Source: Nautilia profundicola AmH (lineage in GTDB: Bacteria > Campylobacterota > Campylobacteria > Campylobacterales > Nautiliaceae). From it: 64,000 nucleotides of DNA. The position numbers and the translations under genes were made by a program. The stretch is taken from assembly GCF_000021725.1 (NCBI RefSeq), contig NC_012115.1, positions 831,001 to 895,000 on the forward strand, written 5' to 3'. How positions within the stretch are numbered: the first letter of the stretch is position 1; the number at the start of each line of letters is the position of its first letter. Of this stretch, positions 10,486 through 19,201 are shown in pieces. The notes below the pieces were generated by a model. The model searched no databases. It was given only the letters and a program-made list of their open reading frames with translations, and was not told the DNA's origin.

Positions 10486-11016
10486 ATGACTTTGGCTGAG
10501 AAAGTTCAAAAAGCAATACGTGATATTCCAGATTATCCTCAAAAAGGTATAATCTTTAAAGATATAACAACTCTGCTAAACGACGGAGAGCTTTTTAGTG
10601 AAGTAATAGATTACTTTAGTGAAAAGTATAAAAATGTTGATTTTATATGCGGAATTGAAAGTAGGGGTTTTATTTTCGGCGCTGCTATTGCCGCTAAAAT
10701 AAAAAAAGGATTTGTTCCGCTAAGAAAAAAAGGCAAACTCCCTTATACTACTGTTGCGGAAAAGTACGCTCTTGAGTACGGATTTGATGAAATAGAAATT
10801 CATATAGACGCATTTAAAAACGTCAAAAACCCTAAAGTTTTGTTAATTGACGACTTAATAGCTACTGGCGGTACTGCGGAAGCAGCAGTTAAGCTTATTG
10901 AAAAAATAGGCGGTGATTTAGTAGCTGCCGCATTTATTATCGAACTTACATTTTTAGACGGTGCAAAAAAAATAAAAGAATTGGGTGTAGAAGTAGACAG
11001 CCTGGTAAAATATTAA
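10486..11016 (+). CDS. apt: Adenine phosphoribosyltransferase
   Basis: 176 residues. It salvages adenine to AMP using PRPP. Seen: the N-terminal [20 protein letters not shown] typical of bacterial Apt, [14 protein letters not shown], and the PRPP-binding motif [17 protein letters not shown] near residue 122. Start ATG sits behind AAGGAG. It is separated from efp by a hairpin and from trpB by a short promoter-like gap. Confidence 0.95.
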   Translation: MTLAEKVQKAIRDIPDYPQKGIIFKDITTLLNDGELFSEVIDYFSEKYKNVDFICGIESRGFIFGAAIAAKIKKGFVPLRKKGKLPYTTVAEKYALEYGFDEIEIHIDAFKNVKNPKVLLIDDLIATGGTAEAAVKLIEKIGGDLVAAAFIIELTFLDGAKKIKELGVEVDSLVKY

Positions 11017-11019
11017 TTT

Positions 11020-11025
11020 TATAAT
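11020..11025 (+). promoter_or_regulatory. Candidate -10 box before trpB
   Basis: TATAAT, 27 bases before the trpB start, in an AT-rich gap; no convincing -35, as is normal for Campylobacterota sigma-70 promoters. Confidence 0.4.
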
Positions 11026-11051
11026 AACTCATATGATTTTAAAGGATAATT

Positions 11052-12251
11052 ATGTATATTCCAAAACCTATATTTGACCCGGACGAAAGAGGGCATTTTG
11101 ACAAATTCGGAGGGCGTTATGTTCCTGAAACGCTAATGCCAGTACTTTTAGAACTTGAAGAATTTTATAACAGCGTCCGTTTCGATAAGGAATTCTGGAA
11201 AGAAATGGACTATTATTTTAAAGAATATATCGGCCGTCCTTCACCACTTTATTTTGCGGAAAATCTCAGTAACGAATTAAACGCAAAAGTTTATTTAAAA
11301 AGAGAAGATTTAAATCACACAGGAGCACATAAAGTAAACAATACTATCGCTCAGGTACTTCTTGCTAAAAAAATGGGCAAAAAAAGAGTAATAGCCGAAA
11401 CCGGAGCCGGACAGCACGGTGTGGCCACGGCTACTGCTGCTGCTCTTTTCGGACTCGAATGCGAAGTGTTTATGGGAGAAAAAGACGTCAAGAGACAGGA
11501 ACTCAATGTATTCAGAATGAAACTGCTTGGAGCTAAAGTACACGCCGTTAAAAGTGGAAGCAGAACGCTTAAAGACGCTATGAACGAAGCAATCAGATAC
11601 TGGGTAACCAATGCAAGAGACACATTCTACGTTATCGGAACTGTGGCCGGTCCTCATCCGTATCCTATGATGGTAAGGGATTTTCAGGCGATTATCGGAT
11701 ATGAGGCAAAAGCTCAGATACTAAATAAAGAAAACAGGCTTCCTGATTATGTAATAGCATGTATTGGGGGCGGAAGTAACGCAATGGGAATTTTTTCTCA
11801 CTTTCTTGAAGAAGAGGGTGTTCAGTGTATAGGTATCGAAGCCGGAGGTATGGGTGTTGAAACGGATAAACACGGAGCCAGCCTTCTTAAAGGTGCACCT
11901 GGAGTACTTCACGGTCAAATGAGCTACCTTCTCCAAGATGAAGACGGACAGATAAAAGAAGCATATTCTATTTCAGCCGGTCTTGATTATCCGGGTATAG
12001 GTCCTGAACATGCGTTTCATTTTGAAAAAGGCAATGTAAAATACGATTATATTACGGATAAAGAAGCACTGGATGCATTTGTTTGGCTTTCACAAAAAGA
12101 AGGTATTATTCCGGCTTTTGAAAGCTCTCATGCAGTCGCCTACCTTAAAAAACTTAAAGACATAGAAAACAAACTTGTAATCGTAAACCTCTCCGGACGC
12201 GGTGATAAGGATATGATCCAAGCAAAAAACATCTTACATTTTGAGGATTGA
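11052..12251 (+). CDS. trpB: Tryptophan synthase beta chain
   Basis: 399 residues. A PLP enzyme that joins indole and serine. [14 protein letters not shown] opens the protein; the PLP lysine is in the classic [18 protein letters not shown], followed by [12 protein letters not shown] and the phosphate-binding [10 protein letters not shown] near 235. This is a TrpB1-type enzyme, which normally pairs with TrpA, yet no trpA or other trp gene lies nearby; its partner must be elsewhere. ATG follows AAAGGATAATT. Confidence 0.95.
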   Translation: MYIPKPIFDPDERGHFDKFGGRYVPETLMPVLLELEEFYNSVRFDKEFWKEMDYYFKEYIGRPSPLYFAENLSNELNAKVYLKREDLNHTGAHKVNNTIAQVLLAKKMGKKRVIAETGAGQHGVATATAAALFGLECEVFMGEKDVKRQELNVFRMKLLGAKVHAVKSGSRTLKDAMNEAIRYWVTNARDTFYVIGTVAGPHPYPMMVRDFQAIIGYEAKAQILNKENRLPDYVIACIGGGSNAMGIFSHFLEEEGVQCIGIEAGGMGVETDKHGASLLKGAPGVLHGQMSYLLQDEDGQIKEAYSISAGLDYPGIGPEHAFHFEKGNVKYDYITDKEALDAFVWLSQKEGIIPAFESSHAVAYLKKLKDIENKLVIVNLSGRGDKDMIQAKNILHFED

Positions 12252-12253
12252 TT

Positions 12254-12922
12254 ATGAAAAAATATCTGTTTTTAATCCTCATTTTTGTTACGTTTCTTTA
12301 CGGTTTTGATTTACAGTCAATCAAAGACTTTTTTAGCGAAGAAAACCTTGTAAATTTATTAAAGGAATATGGTTATATTATTCTTTTCTTCTGGTCTATT
12401 GCCGAAGGTGAAACAGGCCTTGTAATGGCCGGCGTTTTATCACATACGGGAGATATGAATGTAGTTACTTCCATAATAGTTGCTGCTCTTGGAGGATTTG
12501 TCGGTGATCAGATCTATTTTTATCTCGGTAAATGGAATAAAAAATGGGTTTTGGAAGAATTAAGAGCACACAGGGGTAAATTTGCAAGGGCAAGACTGCT
12601 TCTTAGAAAATACGGCGGATGGGTTATATTTATCCAAAGATTCATATACGGAATGAGAACAATTATTCCGATGGCTATAGGTATAAGCGGGTACGATCCT
12701 AAAAAGTACGCAATTATCAACTTTATAAGTGCATTCGTGTGGGCGAGCGTTACGATTATTCCGAGTTATATTTTCGGAGAACACATCATAAACCTGCTAA
12801 AATGGGTAAAAGAACACTGGTATTTCGGTATTGTTTTTGCCGCTATGATGCTTGCACTGCTTTGGTATATAAACCACAGGGAAGATCAAAAAAGAGAGCT
12901 TAAAAAAGCACAAAATGATTGA
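12254..12922 (+). CDS. DedA-family membrane protein
   Basis: About 222 residues. An integral membrane protein of the DedA/VTT family, linked in other bacteria to lipid carrier and phospholipid flipping and envelope homeostasis. A signal-like N-terminus (KKYLFLILIFVTFLYGF) precedes the family core: EGETGLVMAGVLSHTGDMN, GGFVGDQIYFYLGKW and the FIQRFIYGMRTIIPMAIGISG motif near residue 135. The ATG at 12254 has GAGG seven bases upstream, better than the TTG at 12248. It starts just after the trpB stop, and the GNAT relic overlaps its 3' end. Confidence 0.88.
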   Translation: MKKYLFLILIFVTFLYGFDLQSIKDFFSEENLVNLLKEYGYIILFFWSIAEGETGLVMAGVLSHTGDMNVVTSIIVAALGGFVGDQIYFYLGKWNKKWVLEELRAHRGKFARARLLLRKYGGWVIFIQRFIYGMRTIIPMAIGISGYDPKKYAIINFISAFVWASVTIIPSYIFGEHIINLLKWVKEHWYFGIVFAAMMLALLWYINHREDQKRELKKAQND

Positions 12923-13137
12923 ATACAAAATAAATCCTGAAATTTCAGTTGAGGATTTTATTGAGTTATTAAACCGCTCCGGTTTAGGAGAAAGAAGACC
13001 CGTTGATACATTTTTTAAAATTAAAACAAAAACTTCACAAAAACTATAAAATTATCCTGCTTTCAGCTCCTGCCGCAACTGGATATTACCCTAAAATCGG
13101 ATTTGAAAAACATAATTCTGCCTGGGTTTTGAAGTAA
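12915..13137 (+). pseudogene. GNAT acetyltransferase remnant with internal deletion
   Basis: From ATG 12915 one frame reads MIEYKINPEISVEDFIELL and onward (SGLGERRPVD) to a stop at about 13049, the N-terminus of a GNAT acetyltransferase. A second frame then reads KNYKIILLSAPAATGYYPK, followed by IGFEKHNSAWVLK and a stop, the family's C-terminal beta-strand and Y-P-K-x-G-F-x-x-H end. The acetyl-CoA-binding middle (roughly 70 residues) is missing and the two parts are out of frame. The N-terminal part could still give a short peptide, but enzyme function is lost. It overlaps the dedA stop, as an intact downstream gene would. Confidence 0.8.
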
Positions 13138-13163
13138 TTAATACAAATTTATCCCATTTTTAC

Positions 13164-13169
13164 TATAAT
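13164..13169 (+). promoter_or_regulatory. Candidate -10 box before pepA
   Basis: TATAAT, 27 bases before the ATG, downstream of the GNAT relic; AAGGAG at 13186-13191 is the ribosome site. Confidence 0.45.
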
Positions 13170-13196
13170 TACGCAAATACAATATAAGGAGTTTAT

Positions 13197-14567
13197 ATGG
13201 AATTTATAAAAGGAAAAGGCGAGGTTAAAGCCGAAATTGTAATTGACGGAGCTAAAAAATTTGAAGAATACGGATTTGAAGGAAAAGACGGGGAAGTTTT
13301 GGTTTTACCTGAGAAAAAAAGAATTTATGTAGGTATAGAATCGCTAAATCCTGAAAACATTAAAACGGCAACTGCTACAATAATTAAATCTCTTAAAAAA
13401 TACAAATTTGAAAGCGTGGAAATTACACCTCCGAATACTAAAAACGAAGATGTTTTGGTTGCGTTTTTTGAAGGGTTTATGCTTGGGGATTATGAGTTTG
13501 ACAAATATAAAAGCAAAAAAGCAAAACATCCTGTTAAAAAAATAGCAATCTATTCAAAAAGAGATTTTGAGAAAATAATTAAAGAAGCAAAAGTAAGGGC
13601 TGAAGCTGTTAATTTCGTAAGGGATATTATCAATTCGGTACCTGATGAGCTTACACCTGCAAAACTTGCAAGTATTGCCGAAGATGTAGCTAAAACAAAC
13701 AAACTTGAGTGCAATATTTACGATGAAAACTACCTGTTTGAAAACGGATATCATGCATTCTACAGCGTTGCAAAAGCAAGCTCCAATCCTCCAAGACTCA
13801 TTCACCTTGCATATAAACCTGAAAAAGCAAAAAGAAAAATCGTTTTAGTCGGAAAAGGTTTATGCTACGATAGCGGTGGACTTAGCCTTAAACCGAGTGA
13901 CTTTATGGTAACAATGAAAAGCGACAAATCAGGTGCTGTAACAGTATTAGGGATTATAAAAGCAATCAGTGAGCTGTGTCTAAACGTAGAAGTTCACGCA
14001 ATACTCGGTGCGGCTGAAAATATGATAGGCGGAAACGCTTACAAGCCTGACGATGTGCTAAAAGCCAAAAACGGAAAAACTATTGAAGTTAGAAACACAG
14101 ATGCGGAAGGAAGACTTGTCTTGGCAGACTGTCTGTGTTACGCTCAGGAAAATATCAAAGATTTTGATGAAATATATGACTTTGCGACACTTACGGGTGC
14201 CTGCGTTGTGGGTGTAGGAGAATATACGTGCGGAGTTATGGGGTTTGAAAAAGAAAAAATCGAAAGCATTATAAACACAGGAGAAAACACGGGAGAGCAT
14301 TTTGCATACCTGCCGTTTAACAAATACCTACCAAAACTTTTAAAAAGCGAAATCGCAGATATTTGCAACATTGCTTCAAGCAGATACGGAGGAGCACTTA
14401 CAGCAGGACTTTTCCTAAGCGAATTTATTGAAGATGAAAACAAAGAAAAATGGACTCACCTTGATATCGCAGGACCTGCGTTTGTGGAAAAAGCATGGGG
14501 ATTCAACCCTCACGGCGCGAGCGGTTTCGGGGTAGATACGTTCGTAACGCTTCTTAAATCCCTTTAA
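13197..14567 (+). CDS. pepA: Leucyl aminopeptidase (M17)
   Basis: 456 residues. A cytosolic two-metal aminopeptidase that removes N-terminal residues from peptides. The N-terminal domain (1-140) is poorly conserved, as usual. The catalytic domain has VGKGLCYDSGGLSLKPSD near 218, MKSDKSGAVTVLG with the metal Lys/Asp, and the signature NTDAEGRLVLADCL near residue 299. The hexamer-forming C-terminus ends PHGASGFGVDTF. It stands alone with its own promoter; a large inverted repeat follows. Confidence 0.95.
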   Translation: MEFIKGKGEVKAEIVIDGAKKFEEYGFEGKDGEVLVLPEKKRIYVGIESLNPENIKTATATIIKSLKKYKFESVEITPPNTKNEDVLVAFFEGFMLGDYEFDKYKSKKAKHPVKKIAIYSKRDFEKIIKEAKVRAEAVNFVRDIINSVPDELTPAKLASIAEDVAKTNKLECNIYDENYLFENGYHAFYSVAKASSNPPRLIHLAYKPEKAKRKIVLVGKGLCYDSGGLSLKPSDFMVTMKSDKSGAVTVLGIIKAISELCLNVEVHAILGAAENMIGGNAYKPDDVLKAKNGKTIEVRNTDAEGRLVLADCLCYAQENIKDFDEIYDFATLTGACVVGVGEYTCGVMGFEKEKIESIINTGENTGEHFAYLPFNKYLPKLLKSEIADICNIASSRYGGALTAGLFLSEFIEDENKEKWTHLDIAGPAFVEKAWGFNPHGASGFGVDTFVTLLKSL

Positions 14568-14588
14568 TTTTTAAAGTTATACAGATTA

Positions 14589-14634
14589 TTAGGGTTAGTT
14601 AGGGTTAAAATAAAAAAACCTTAATAACCCTAAC
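14589..14634 (+). repeat. TTAGGGTTA-type inverted repeat after pepA
   Basis: Perfect 10-bp arms GTTAGGGTTA (14598-14607) and TAACCCTAAC (14625-14634) around a 17-base AT loop. A second TTAGGGTTA copy at 14589 offers an alternative left arm. No T run follows on the plus strand, so it is not a classic intrinsic terminator; it could act as an RNA 3'-end hairpin for pepA. Confidence 0.6.
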
Positions 14635-14682
14635 AACCATAGCTTCCTTTAATATTTTCATAGAATTACCACCTTATTTCGA

Positions 14683-14688
14683 TATAAT
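14683..14688 (+). promoter_or_regulatory. Candidate -10 box before ychF
   Basis: TATAAT, 20 bases before the ychF ATG; the AAAAAAGGA between them is the ribosome site. Confidence 0.4.
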
Positions 14689-14708
14689 TTCACCAAAAAA
14701 GGATTTTA

Positions 14709-15803
14709 ATGAAAGTTGGTATTGTCGGACTTCCGAATGTCGGAAAATCTACTACTTTTAACGCACTTACAAAAACACAAAACGCGGAAGCTCAAAACTA
14801 TCCGTTTTGTACTATTGAGCCGAATAAGGCAATCGTTCCGGTTCCGGATGAGAGAATTGAAGAACTTGCAAAAATTGTAAACCCTGATAAAATTCAGTAC
14901 TCTACAATTGAATTTGTTGATATTGCGGGGCTTGTAAAGGGTGCGAGCAAAGGTGAAGGGCTTGGTAACCAGTTTTTGGCCAACATTAGAGAAACGGATA
15001 TTATTTTACACATGGTAAGATGTTTTGAAGACGATAACGTTATACATGTAGAAAACAGCGTAGATCCGATAAGAGACGTTGAAATAATCGAACAGGAACT
15101 TTTATATGCGGATATGCAGACGCTTGAAAAAAGAATAGCAAAACTTCAAAAACAGGCAAAAGGCAGCAAAGACGCCAAAGCTCAGCTTGAACTTGCAAAT
15201 GAACTGATGGAATGGATCAGTGAAGGAAACCCTGTAAAAACATTCCCTAAAAAAGACGAAGAAGCGTTTAAAGTAATAGAAAGAGAGCTTAGCTTCCTTA
15301 CAAACAAAGAGATCTTTTACGGTGCGAATGTAGATGAAGAAGGCTTAGCGGAAGATAACGAATACGTAAAAGCATTAAAAGAATACGCGGCTAAACACGG
15401 AAGGGAAGTAATTAAACTCTGTGCAAAACTTGAAGAAGAAATGGTTGATATGAGTGATGAAGAAAGACATGAATTCCTTGAGAGCCTTGGAGCTAAAGAG
15501 AGTGGGCTTGATCAGATAATCAGAAAAGCGTATGAAAAACTTGATCTTATCAGCTATTTTACAGCCGGAAAAATCGAAGTTAGAAGCTGGACTATTAAAA
15601 GAGGAACAAAAGCTCCTCAGGCAGCCGGTGTAATTCATACAGACTTTGAAAAAGGTTTCATCAGAGCGGAAGTTATAAGTTATGAAGACTTTATAAAATA
15701 TGGCGGAGAGCAGGGTGCAAAAGAAGCGGGAGCCATGAGACTTGAAGGTAAGGATTACGTGGTACAAGACGGGGATGTAATGCATTTCAGGTTTAACGTA
15801 TGA
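14709..15803 (+). CDS. ychF: Redox-regulated ATPase/GTPase YchF (OLA1 family)
   Basis: 364 residues. An Obg-family P-loop protein that binds ribosomes and prefers ATP in studied homologues. G1 is GLPNVGKSTTFNALT; the G2/G3 region has TIEPNKAIVPVPDERI and DIAGLVKGASKGEGLGNQFL. A coiled-coil insert (about 130-205, KRIAKLQKQAKG) and a C-terminal TGS domain (SWTIKRGTKAPQAAGVIHTDFEKGFIRAEV) follow. The stop overlaps the next gene by ATGA. Confidence 0.96.
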   Translation: MKVGIVGLPNVGKSTTFNALTKTQNAEAQNYPFCTIEPNKAIVPVPDERIEELAKIVNPDKIQYSTIEFVDIAGLVKGASKGEGLGNQFLANIRETDIILHMVRCFEDDNVIHVENSVDPIRDVEIIEQELLYADMQTLEKRIAKLQKQAKGSKDAKAQLELANELMEWISEGNPVKTFPKKDEEAFKVIERELSFLTNKEIFYGANVDEEGLAEDNEYVKALKEYAAKHGREVIKLCAKLEEEMVDMSDEERHEFLESLGAKESGLDQIIRKAYEKLDLISYFTAGKIEVRSWTIKRGTKAPQAAGVIHTDFEKGFIRAEVISYEDFIKYGGEQGAKEAGAMRLEGKDYVVQDGDVMHFRFNV

Positions 15804-16630
15804 TTGAAGAATATTTGAAATTAGGCTCTCTTAACAGACTCAAAATTTCCAAAAAAACTCCTCAGGGGCTTTACCTTGAAGCCCTTGACGGTGACACCGT
15901 TTTACTCCCTAACAGATACGTAACCGATGATATGAATATAGGCGATGAAATAGAAGTGTTTATCTATAACGATTCGGAAGACAGATACGTGGCAACCACC
16001 GATAAACCGAAATACGAATACGGGGAATTCGGAGTATTCAGGGTTGTGGACGTAGCAAAATTCGGTGTATTTGTTGACTGGGGAATGCCAAAAGATCTTT
16101 TCATGCCGCTTGGAAATATGAAAAAACAATTAAACAAGGGCGACAGTGTAATAGGTAAAATCGTATATGACGAAAAAACTGACAGATTAATGCTTGATTC
16201 TAAACTATCAAGGCATATCAAAAAAGCAAAAAACTATGATGTTAACGATGAAGTAAAAATAATAGTAATCGCAAAAACTCCTCTCGGATACAAATGTATA
16301 GTTGATGACATGTATGAGGGAATGCTTTTTGATAACGAAATATTTGAAGATGTAAGAGTGGGGCAAAAGAAAAAAGCGTTTGTCAAAAACTTAAGAGAGG
16401 ATGGAAAACTTGATCTTTCACTTCAAAAAATCGGCTCAAGAGATGATGTTAAAGATAAAGTCTATAATGTTTTAAAAGAATGGGGCGAAATGAAAATAAC
16501 CACCAAATCAGACCCCGAAGAGATTAAAAAGTACTTCAAAGTCAGTAAAAAAGCCTTCAAATCGGCTGTAAACGAGCTGATTAAAGAAAATGAAATCGTT
16601 CAGGAAAATGGTACAATAAGAATAAAATAA
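15800..16630 (+). CDS. S1-domain RNA-binding protein, CvfB/YitL-like
   Basis: 276 residues. Order of parts: an N-terminal S1-like domain (GLYLEALDGDTVLLPNRYV), a second S1 domain (residues 75-135; FGVFRVVDVAKFGVFVDWGMPKDLFMPLG cut at the GVFVDWG core), a third at 150-215, and a C-terminal winged-helix region (KSAVNELIKENEIVQENGTIRI). This is the architecture of CvfB, an RNA-binding regulator described in Staphylococcus. It is translationally coupled to ychF. The family is well supported; the RNA target is unknown. Confidence 0.85.
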   Translation: MIEEYLKLGSLNRLKISKKTPQGLYLEALDGDTVLLPNRYVTDDMNIGDEIEVFIYNDSEDRYVATTDKPKYEYGEFGVFRVVDVAKFGVFVDWGMPKDLFMPLGNMKKQLNKGDSVIGKIVYDEKTDRLMLDSKLSRHIKKAKNYDVNDEVKIIVIAKTPLGYKCIVDDMYEGMLFDNEIFEDVRVGQKKKAFVKNLREDGKLDLSLQKIGSRDDVKDKVYNVLKEWGEMKITTKSDPEEIKKYFKVSKKAFKSAVNELIKENEIVQENGTIRIK

Positions 16631-16640
16631 AAGGTTTCTT

Positions 16641-18299
16641 ATGTTCTGTCCGCTTGACTGTTGGGACTCCTGCAAGTTAAAAGTTAAAAGTGAAAAATTA
16701 AAAGTTAAATTTGAGGGGGATTCAATAACTCCTTATTTATGCTGGAAGCTGAACAATTACTTCAAATTTCCTTCCGAAACCACTCCAAAATACAATAGTA
16801 AAAATATTATGTTAAATGAAACTCTGGATAAATTAGCTGATATATTGAAAAATAAAGGCCCCAAAAGAGTGCTTTTTGTAAAAGGTTCCGGTAATATGGG
16901 GATTATGCAAAACGTAACAAAGCTTTTTTTTGAAAATTACGGAGCAACATTTGCCGTAGGTTCCACATGCGATGGGCTTGGAGAAGAGGGGATAATTAAA
17001 GGGCGTGGAAAATCACTAATACTTCCCACTTGGATAATTAAAAACGCTAAAAACATCATCATATGGGGCAGAAACCCGTATGTGACAAACATTCATTTAA
17101 TTCCAATGATAAAAGACAAGTTTACTGTAACTATTGATGCTATTGAAACTAAAACGGCTAAAAACTCTGATCTTTTCATACAGGTAAAACCAAACAGCGA
17201 TTTTTACTTGGCTATACTGCTGGCTCAAATGGTGATTGAAAGTGAGCAATATGAAGTGAGTGATAATTTTGATGAGTATAAAAAAATAGTCTTTTCATAT
17301 GATAAAAAAGATCTAATGAAAAAATGTGGAATAAATAACGAAGAATTAATGAAACTTTTTGAAATCATAAAACAGGGCGGTGCAGTCCTTACAGGGCTTG
17401 GAACGGCAAAATGTAAAGAATGCTGGAAAACCACATGGGCTATTGACAGTTTATTTTATATGCTTGGATATTTCGGAAAGAAAGACAGGGGAGTTGCGTT
17501 TCTTGGAAGCAGCGGATACGGAATAAATAACCCTTTCAGTATGAATCATAAAAACAAAGTGCCGCTCTGGGATGTAAACCTTGATGATTATGAAGTTGTT
17601 TTTGTACAGGCGGGTAATCCTCTTGTAAGTTTCCCAAACAGGCATGAATGGCAAAAACTTAAAAACAAAACAACGGTCGTTTTTGGTAAATATATGGATG
17701 AAACGGCTCAAATTGCCACGCTTTTTATCCCGAGTAAAGATTTTTTTGAGAAAAAGGATGTGAGGGGGAGTTATTTTCACGAATATGTCATAACAAATGA
17801 AAAGTGTAAAGTGAAAAATGAAAAATGTATAAGTGAATATGAATTAACAAAATTTTTAATGAATGAGTTTGGATTTACGGGCTTAAAAAGCGAGGATGAA
17901 TATATTGAAGAGATTTTAAATGCCGATTTGGAAAAAACAGGGGATGAAATATACCGCAAAAGGGTATTCGATAAGCCCCCATATAGTGACGGCTTTTTTA
18001 CGGATAACGGAAAATTTAAATTTTTAAATGAAGATTTTGAATACAATAAAAAACCTTTTGAAATAGTGACGGCAAAGCATGATAAAGCTCTGAATTCGCA
18101 GTTTCAACGTGATGAAATTATCTATATCAATCCAAACAGTAAAAATATTATGTTAAGATGGGTTACAGAAAATATTCCAGAAAAAAGAGTTGTGTTTACT
18201 GAAAATATACCTGAAAACATCATATACGCCAAAGGCGGAAGCGTTATAAACGAATTTATAAACTGCAAAGGAGAAAATGCGTATTATGAAATTCACTAA
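16641..18299 (+). CDS. Molybdopterin oxidoreductase-family protein, compact
   Basis: 552 residues. Related to the Mo/W-bis-MGD enzymes. The N-terminus holds CPLDCWDSC and a fourth Cys near residue 34, the C-x3-C-x3-C-x(n)-C pattern of the family's [4Fe-4S] domain. Later segments fit the dinucleotide-binding lobes: STCDGLGEEG, IIIWGRNPYVTNIHLIPM, GSSGYGINNPF, VVFVQAGNPLVSFPNRHEW, and the late FIPSKDFFEKKDVRGSYFHEY. It is shorter than typical catalytic subunits (700 or more), and no electron-transfer partner lies beside it. Two 7-bp repeat runs are embedded in the gene, one between the third and fourth cluster cysteines. Substrate unknown. Confidence 0.75.
   Translation: MFCPLDCWDSCKLKVKSEKLKVKFEGDSITPYLCWKLNNYFKFPSETTPKYNSKNIMLNETLDKLADILKNKGPKRVLFVKGSGNMGIMQNVTKLFFENYGATFAVGSTCDGLGEEGIIKGRGKSLILPTWIIKNAKNIIIWGRNPYVTNIHLIPMIKDKFTVTIDAIETKTAKNSDLFIQVKPNSDFYLAILLAQMVIESEQYEVSDNFDEYKKIVFSYDKKDLMKKCGINNEELMKLFEIIKQGGAVLTGLGTAKCKECWKTTWAIDSLFYMLGYFGKKDRGVAFLGSSGYGINNPFSMNHKNKVPLWDVNLDDYEVVFVQAGNPLVSFPNRHEWQKLKNKTTVVFGKYMDETAQIATLFIPSKDFFEKKDVRGSYFHEYVITNEKCKVKNEKCISEYELTKFLMNEFGFTGLKSEDEYIEEILNADLEKTGDEIYRKRVFDKPPYSDGFFTDNGKFKFLNEDFEYNKKPFEIVTAKHDKALNSQFQRDEIIYINPNSKNIMLRWVTENIPEKRVVFTENIPENIIYAKGGSVINEFINCKGENAYYEIH
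16675..16709 (+). repeat. Heptanucleotide repeat array in the molybdopterin gene (5' part)
   Basis: Five consecutive 7-bp units: AGTTAAA twice, AGTGAAA, AATTAAA, AGTTAAA. They encode the low-complexity KLKVKSEKLKVK segment between the iron-sulfur cysteines. Same unit family as the arrays at 5149 and 54322. Confidence 0.75.
17796..17837 (+). repeat. Heptanucleotide repeat array in the molybdopterin gene (3' part)
   Basis: Six 7-bp units: AATGAAA, AGTGTAA, AGTGAAA, AATGAAA, AATGTAT, AAGTGAA. They encode the NEKCKVKNEKCISE segment and, like the 5' array, add Lys/Glu-rich low-complexity sequence without breaking the frame. Confidence 0.7.
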
Positions 18300-18684
18300 A
18301 AATTCTCCGTGTCCCTGCGGAAGCGGTAAGAAATATAAAGAGTGTTGTTTTAAATGGCACAAAATCGGAAGCGCTCCGAATGCTTTACTTCTGATGAAAA
18401 GCAGATACACGGCATATGCTATCGGAGATGCTGATTATGTAATTAAAACCACACATCCCGATTCACCGCACTTTGAAAAAGATCTAAATGAATGGAAAAG
18501 GTCTGTTAAGGAATTCGGCAACAGTGAATTTAAAAAACTCGAAATTATTGAATTTATTGACGGTGATAATGAAGCGTATGTGGAATTTAAGGCATATATT
18601 AATGATTATGTAATGCATGAAAAAAGCAGGTTTATTAAAGACGGGAAGTGGTTTTATATTGACGGCATACAAAAAGATGTATAA
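18277..18684 (+). CDS. YchJ/UPF0225 family protein with SEC-C metal-binding motif
   Basis: 135 residues. An N-terminal SEC-C zinc motif ([13 protein letters not shown]) is followed by the YchJ core: the MKSRYTAYAIGDADYVIKTTHP segment at about 40-60 and an NTF2-like half with FKAYINDYVMHEKSRFIKDG. The molecular role of YchJ is not established. Two starts are possible, 18277 (GGAG three bases upstream) and 18286. It overlaps the end of the molybdopterin gene, so the two are probably co-expressed. Confidence 0.85.
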   Translation: MRIMKFTKNSPCPCGSGKKYKECCFKWHKIGSAPNALLLMKSRYTAYAIGDADYVIKTTHPDSPHFEKDLNEWKRSVKEFGNSEFKKLEIIEFIDGDNEAYVEFKAYINDYVMHEKSRFIKDGKWFYIDGIQKDV

Positions 18685-18705
18685 TAAATAAAAAAAGGAT
18701 ATGCC

Positions 18706-19155
18706 ATGAAAATAAACCGTTTTCCTAAAATGGCGGCACTTCAAAAACTTAGAGCTTTAAAGCTTGGATTTGACCTTCCGACAGCGGAAGCAATAGGAAT
18801 TGCAGAAGCTACAAAATACGCAATTTTTAAAAACCTCTCTCATAAAAAACGTATTGCCAAAGAAAAAGAAGAGGTTATTAAACAGTTTCAGGGCAAAAAG
18901 GAGCTTGATGAAGAGACTTTTGCCGTATTTAAACTCCCGGCCGTTGACGGACTGCCTTATGTGGGAGGTAAGATTTATACAAGCGAGGATTATGAAAGAT
19001 ATTTTATGAAATGGGGAGATAAAATTAAATCAATAATAGAAAAATGGGCAGAAAATATTATTGAAAACTGTGATGAAAAAACTTTAAAAAGTGAAAACAG
19101 GTTTTTTAACGATTGCTGGAAACCTCATAGGGATGAACTTAGTGAAATAGAATAA
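18706..19155 (+). CDS. Uncharacterised soluble protein
   Basis: 149 residues; not recognised. It has no signal peptide or membrane segment and is rich in Lys and Glu. An Ala/Leu-rich helical N-terminus (MAALQKLRALKLGFDLPTA) is followed by a charged helix (residues 45-65), a short FKLPAVDGLPYVGGKIYT strand-turn region, and an acidic C-terminus with two cysteines (ENCDEK, NDCWKPH). ATG follows AAAAAAGGATATGCC. It lies 21 bases after ychJ on the same strand, so it may share its transcript. Confidence 0.6.
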   Translation: MKINRFPKMAALQKLRALKLGFDLPTAEAIGIAEATKYAIFKNLSHKKRIAKEKEEVIKQFQGKKELDEETFAVFKLPAVDGLPYVGGKIYTSEDYERYFMKWGDKIKSIIEKWAENIIENCDEKTLKSENRFFNDCWKPHRDELSEIE

Positions 19156-19201
19156 ATAAAGTATAAAAATAATTATGTTAATTAAGCAATAAAGGGATTA
19201 T

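Noticed and set aside
14589-14634. TTAGGG repeats as a real telomere or linear-end structure
   Set aside because: Only two or three units are present, in the middle of a continuous core-gene region; a simple inverted repeat is enough to explain them.
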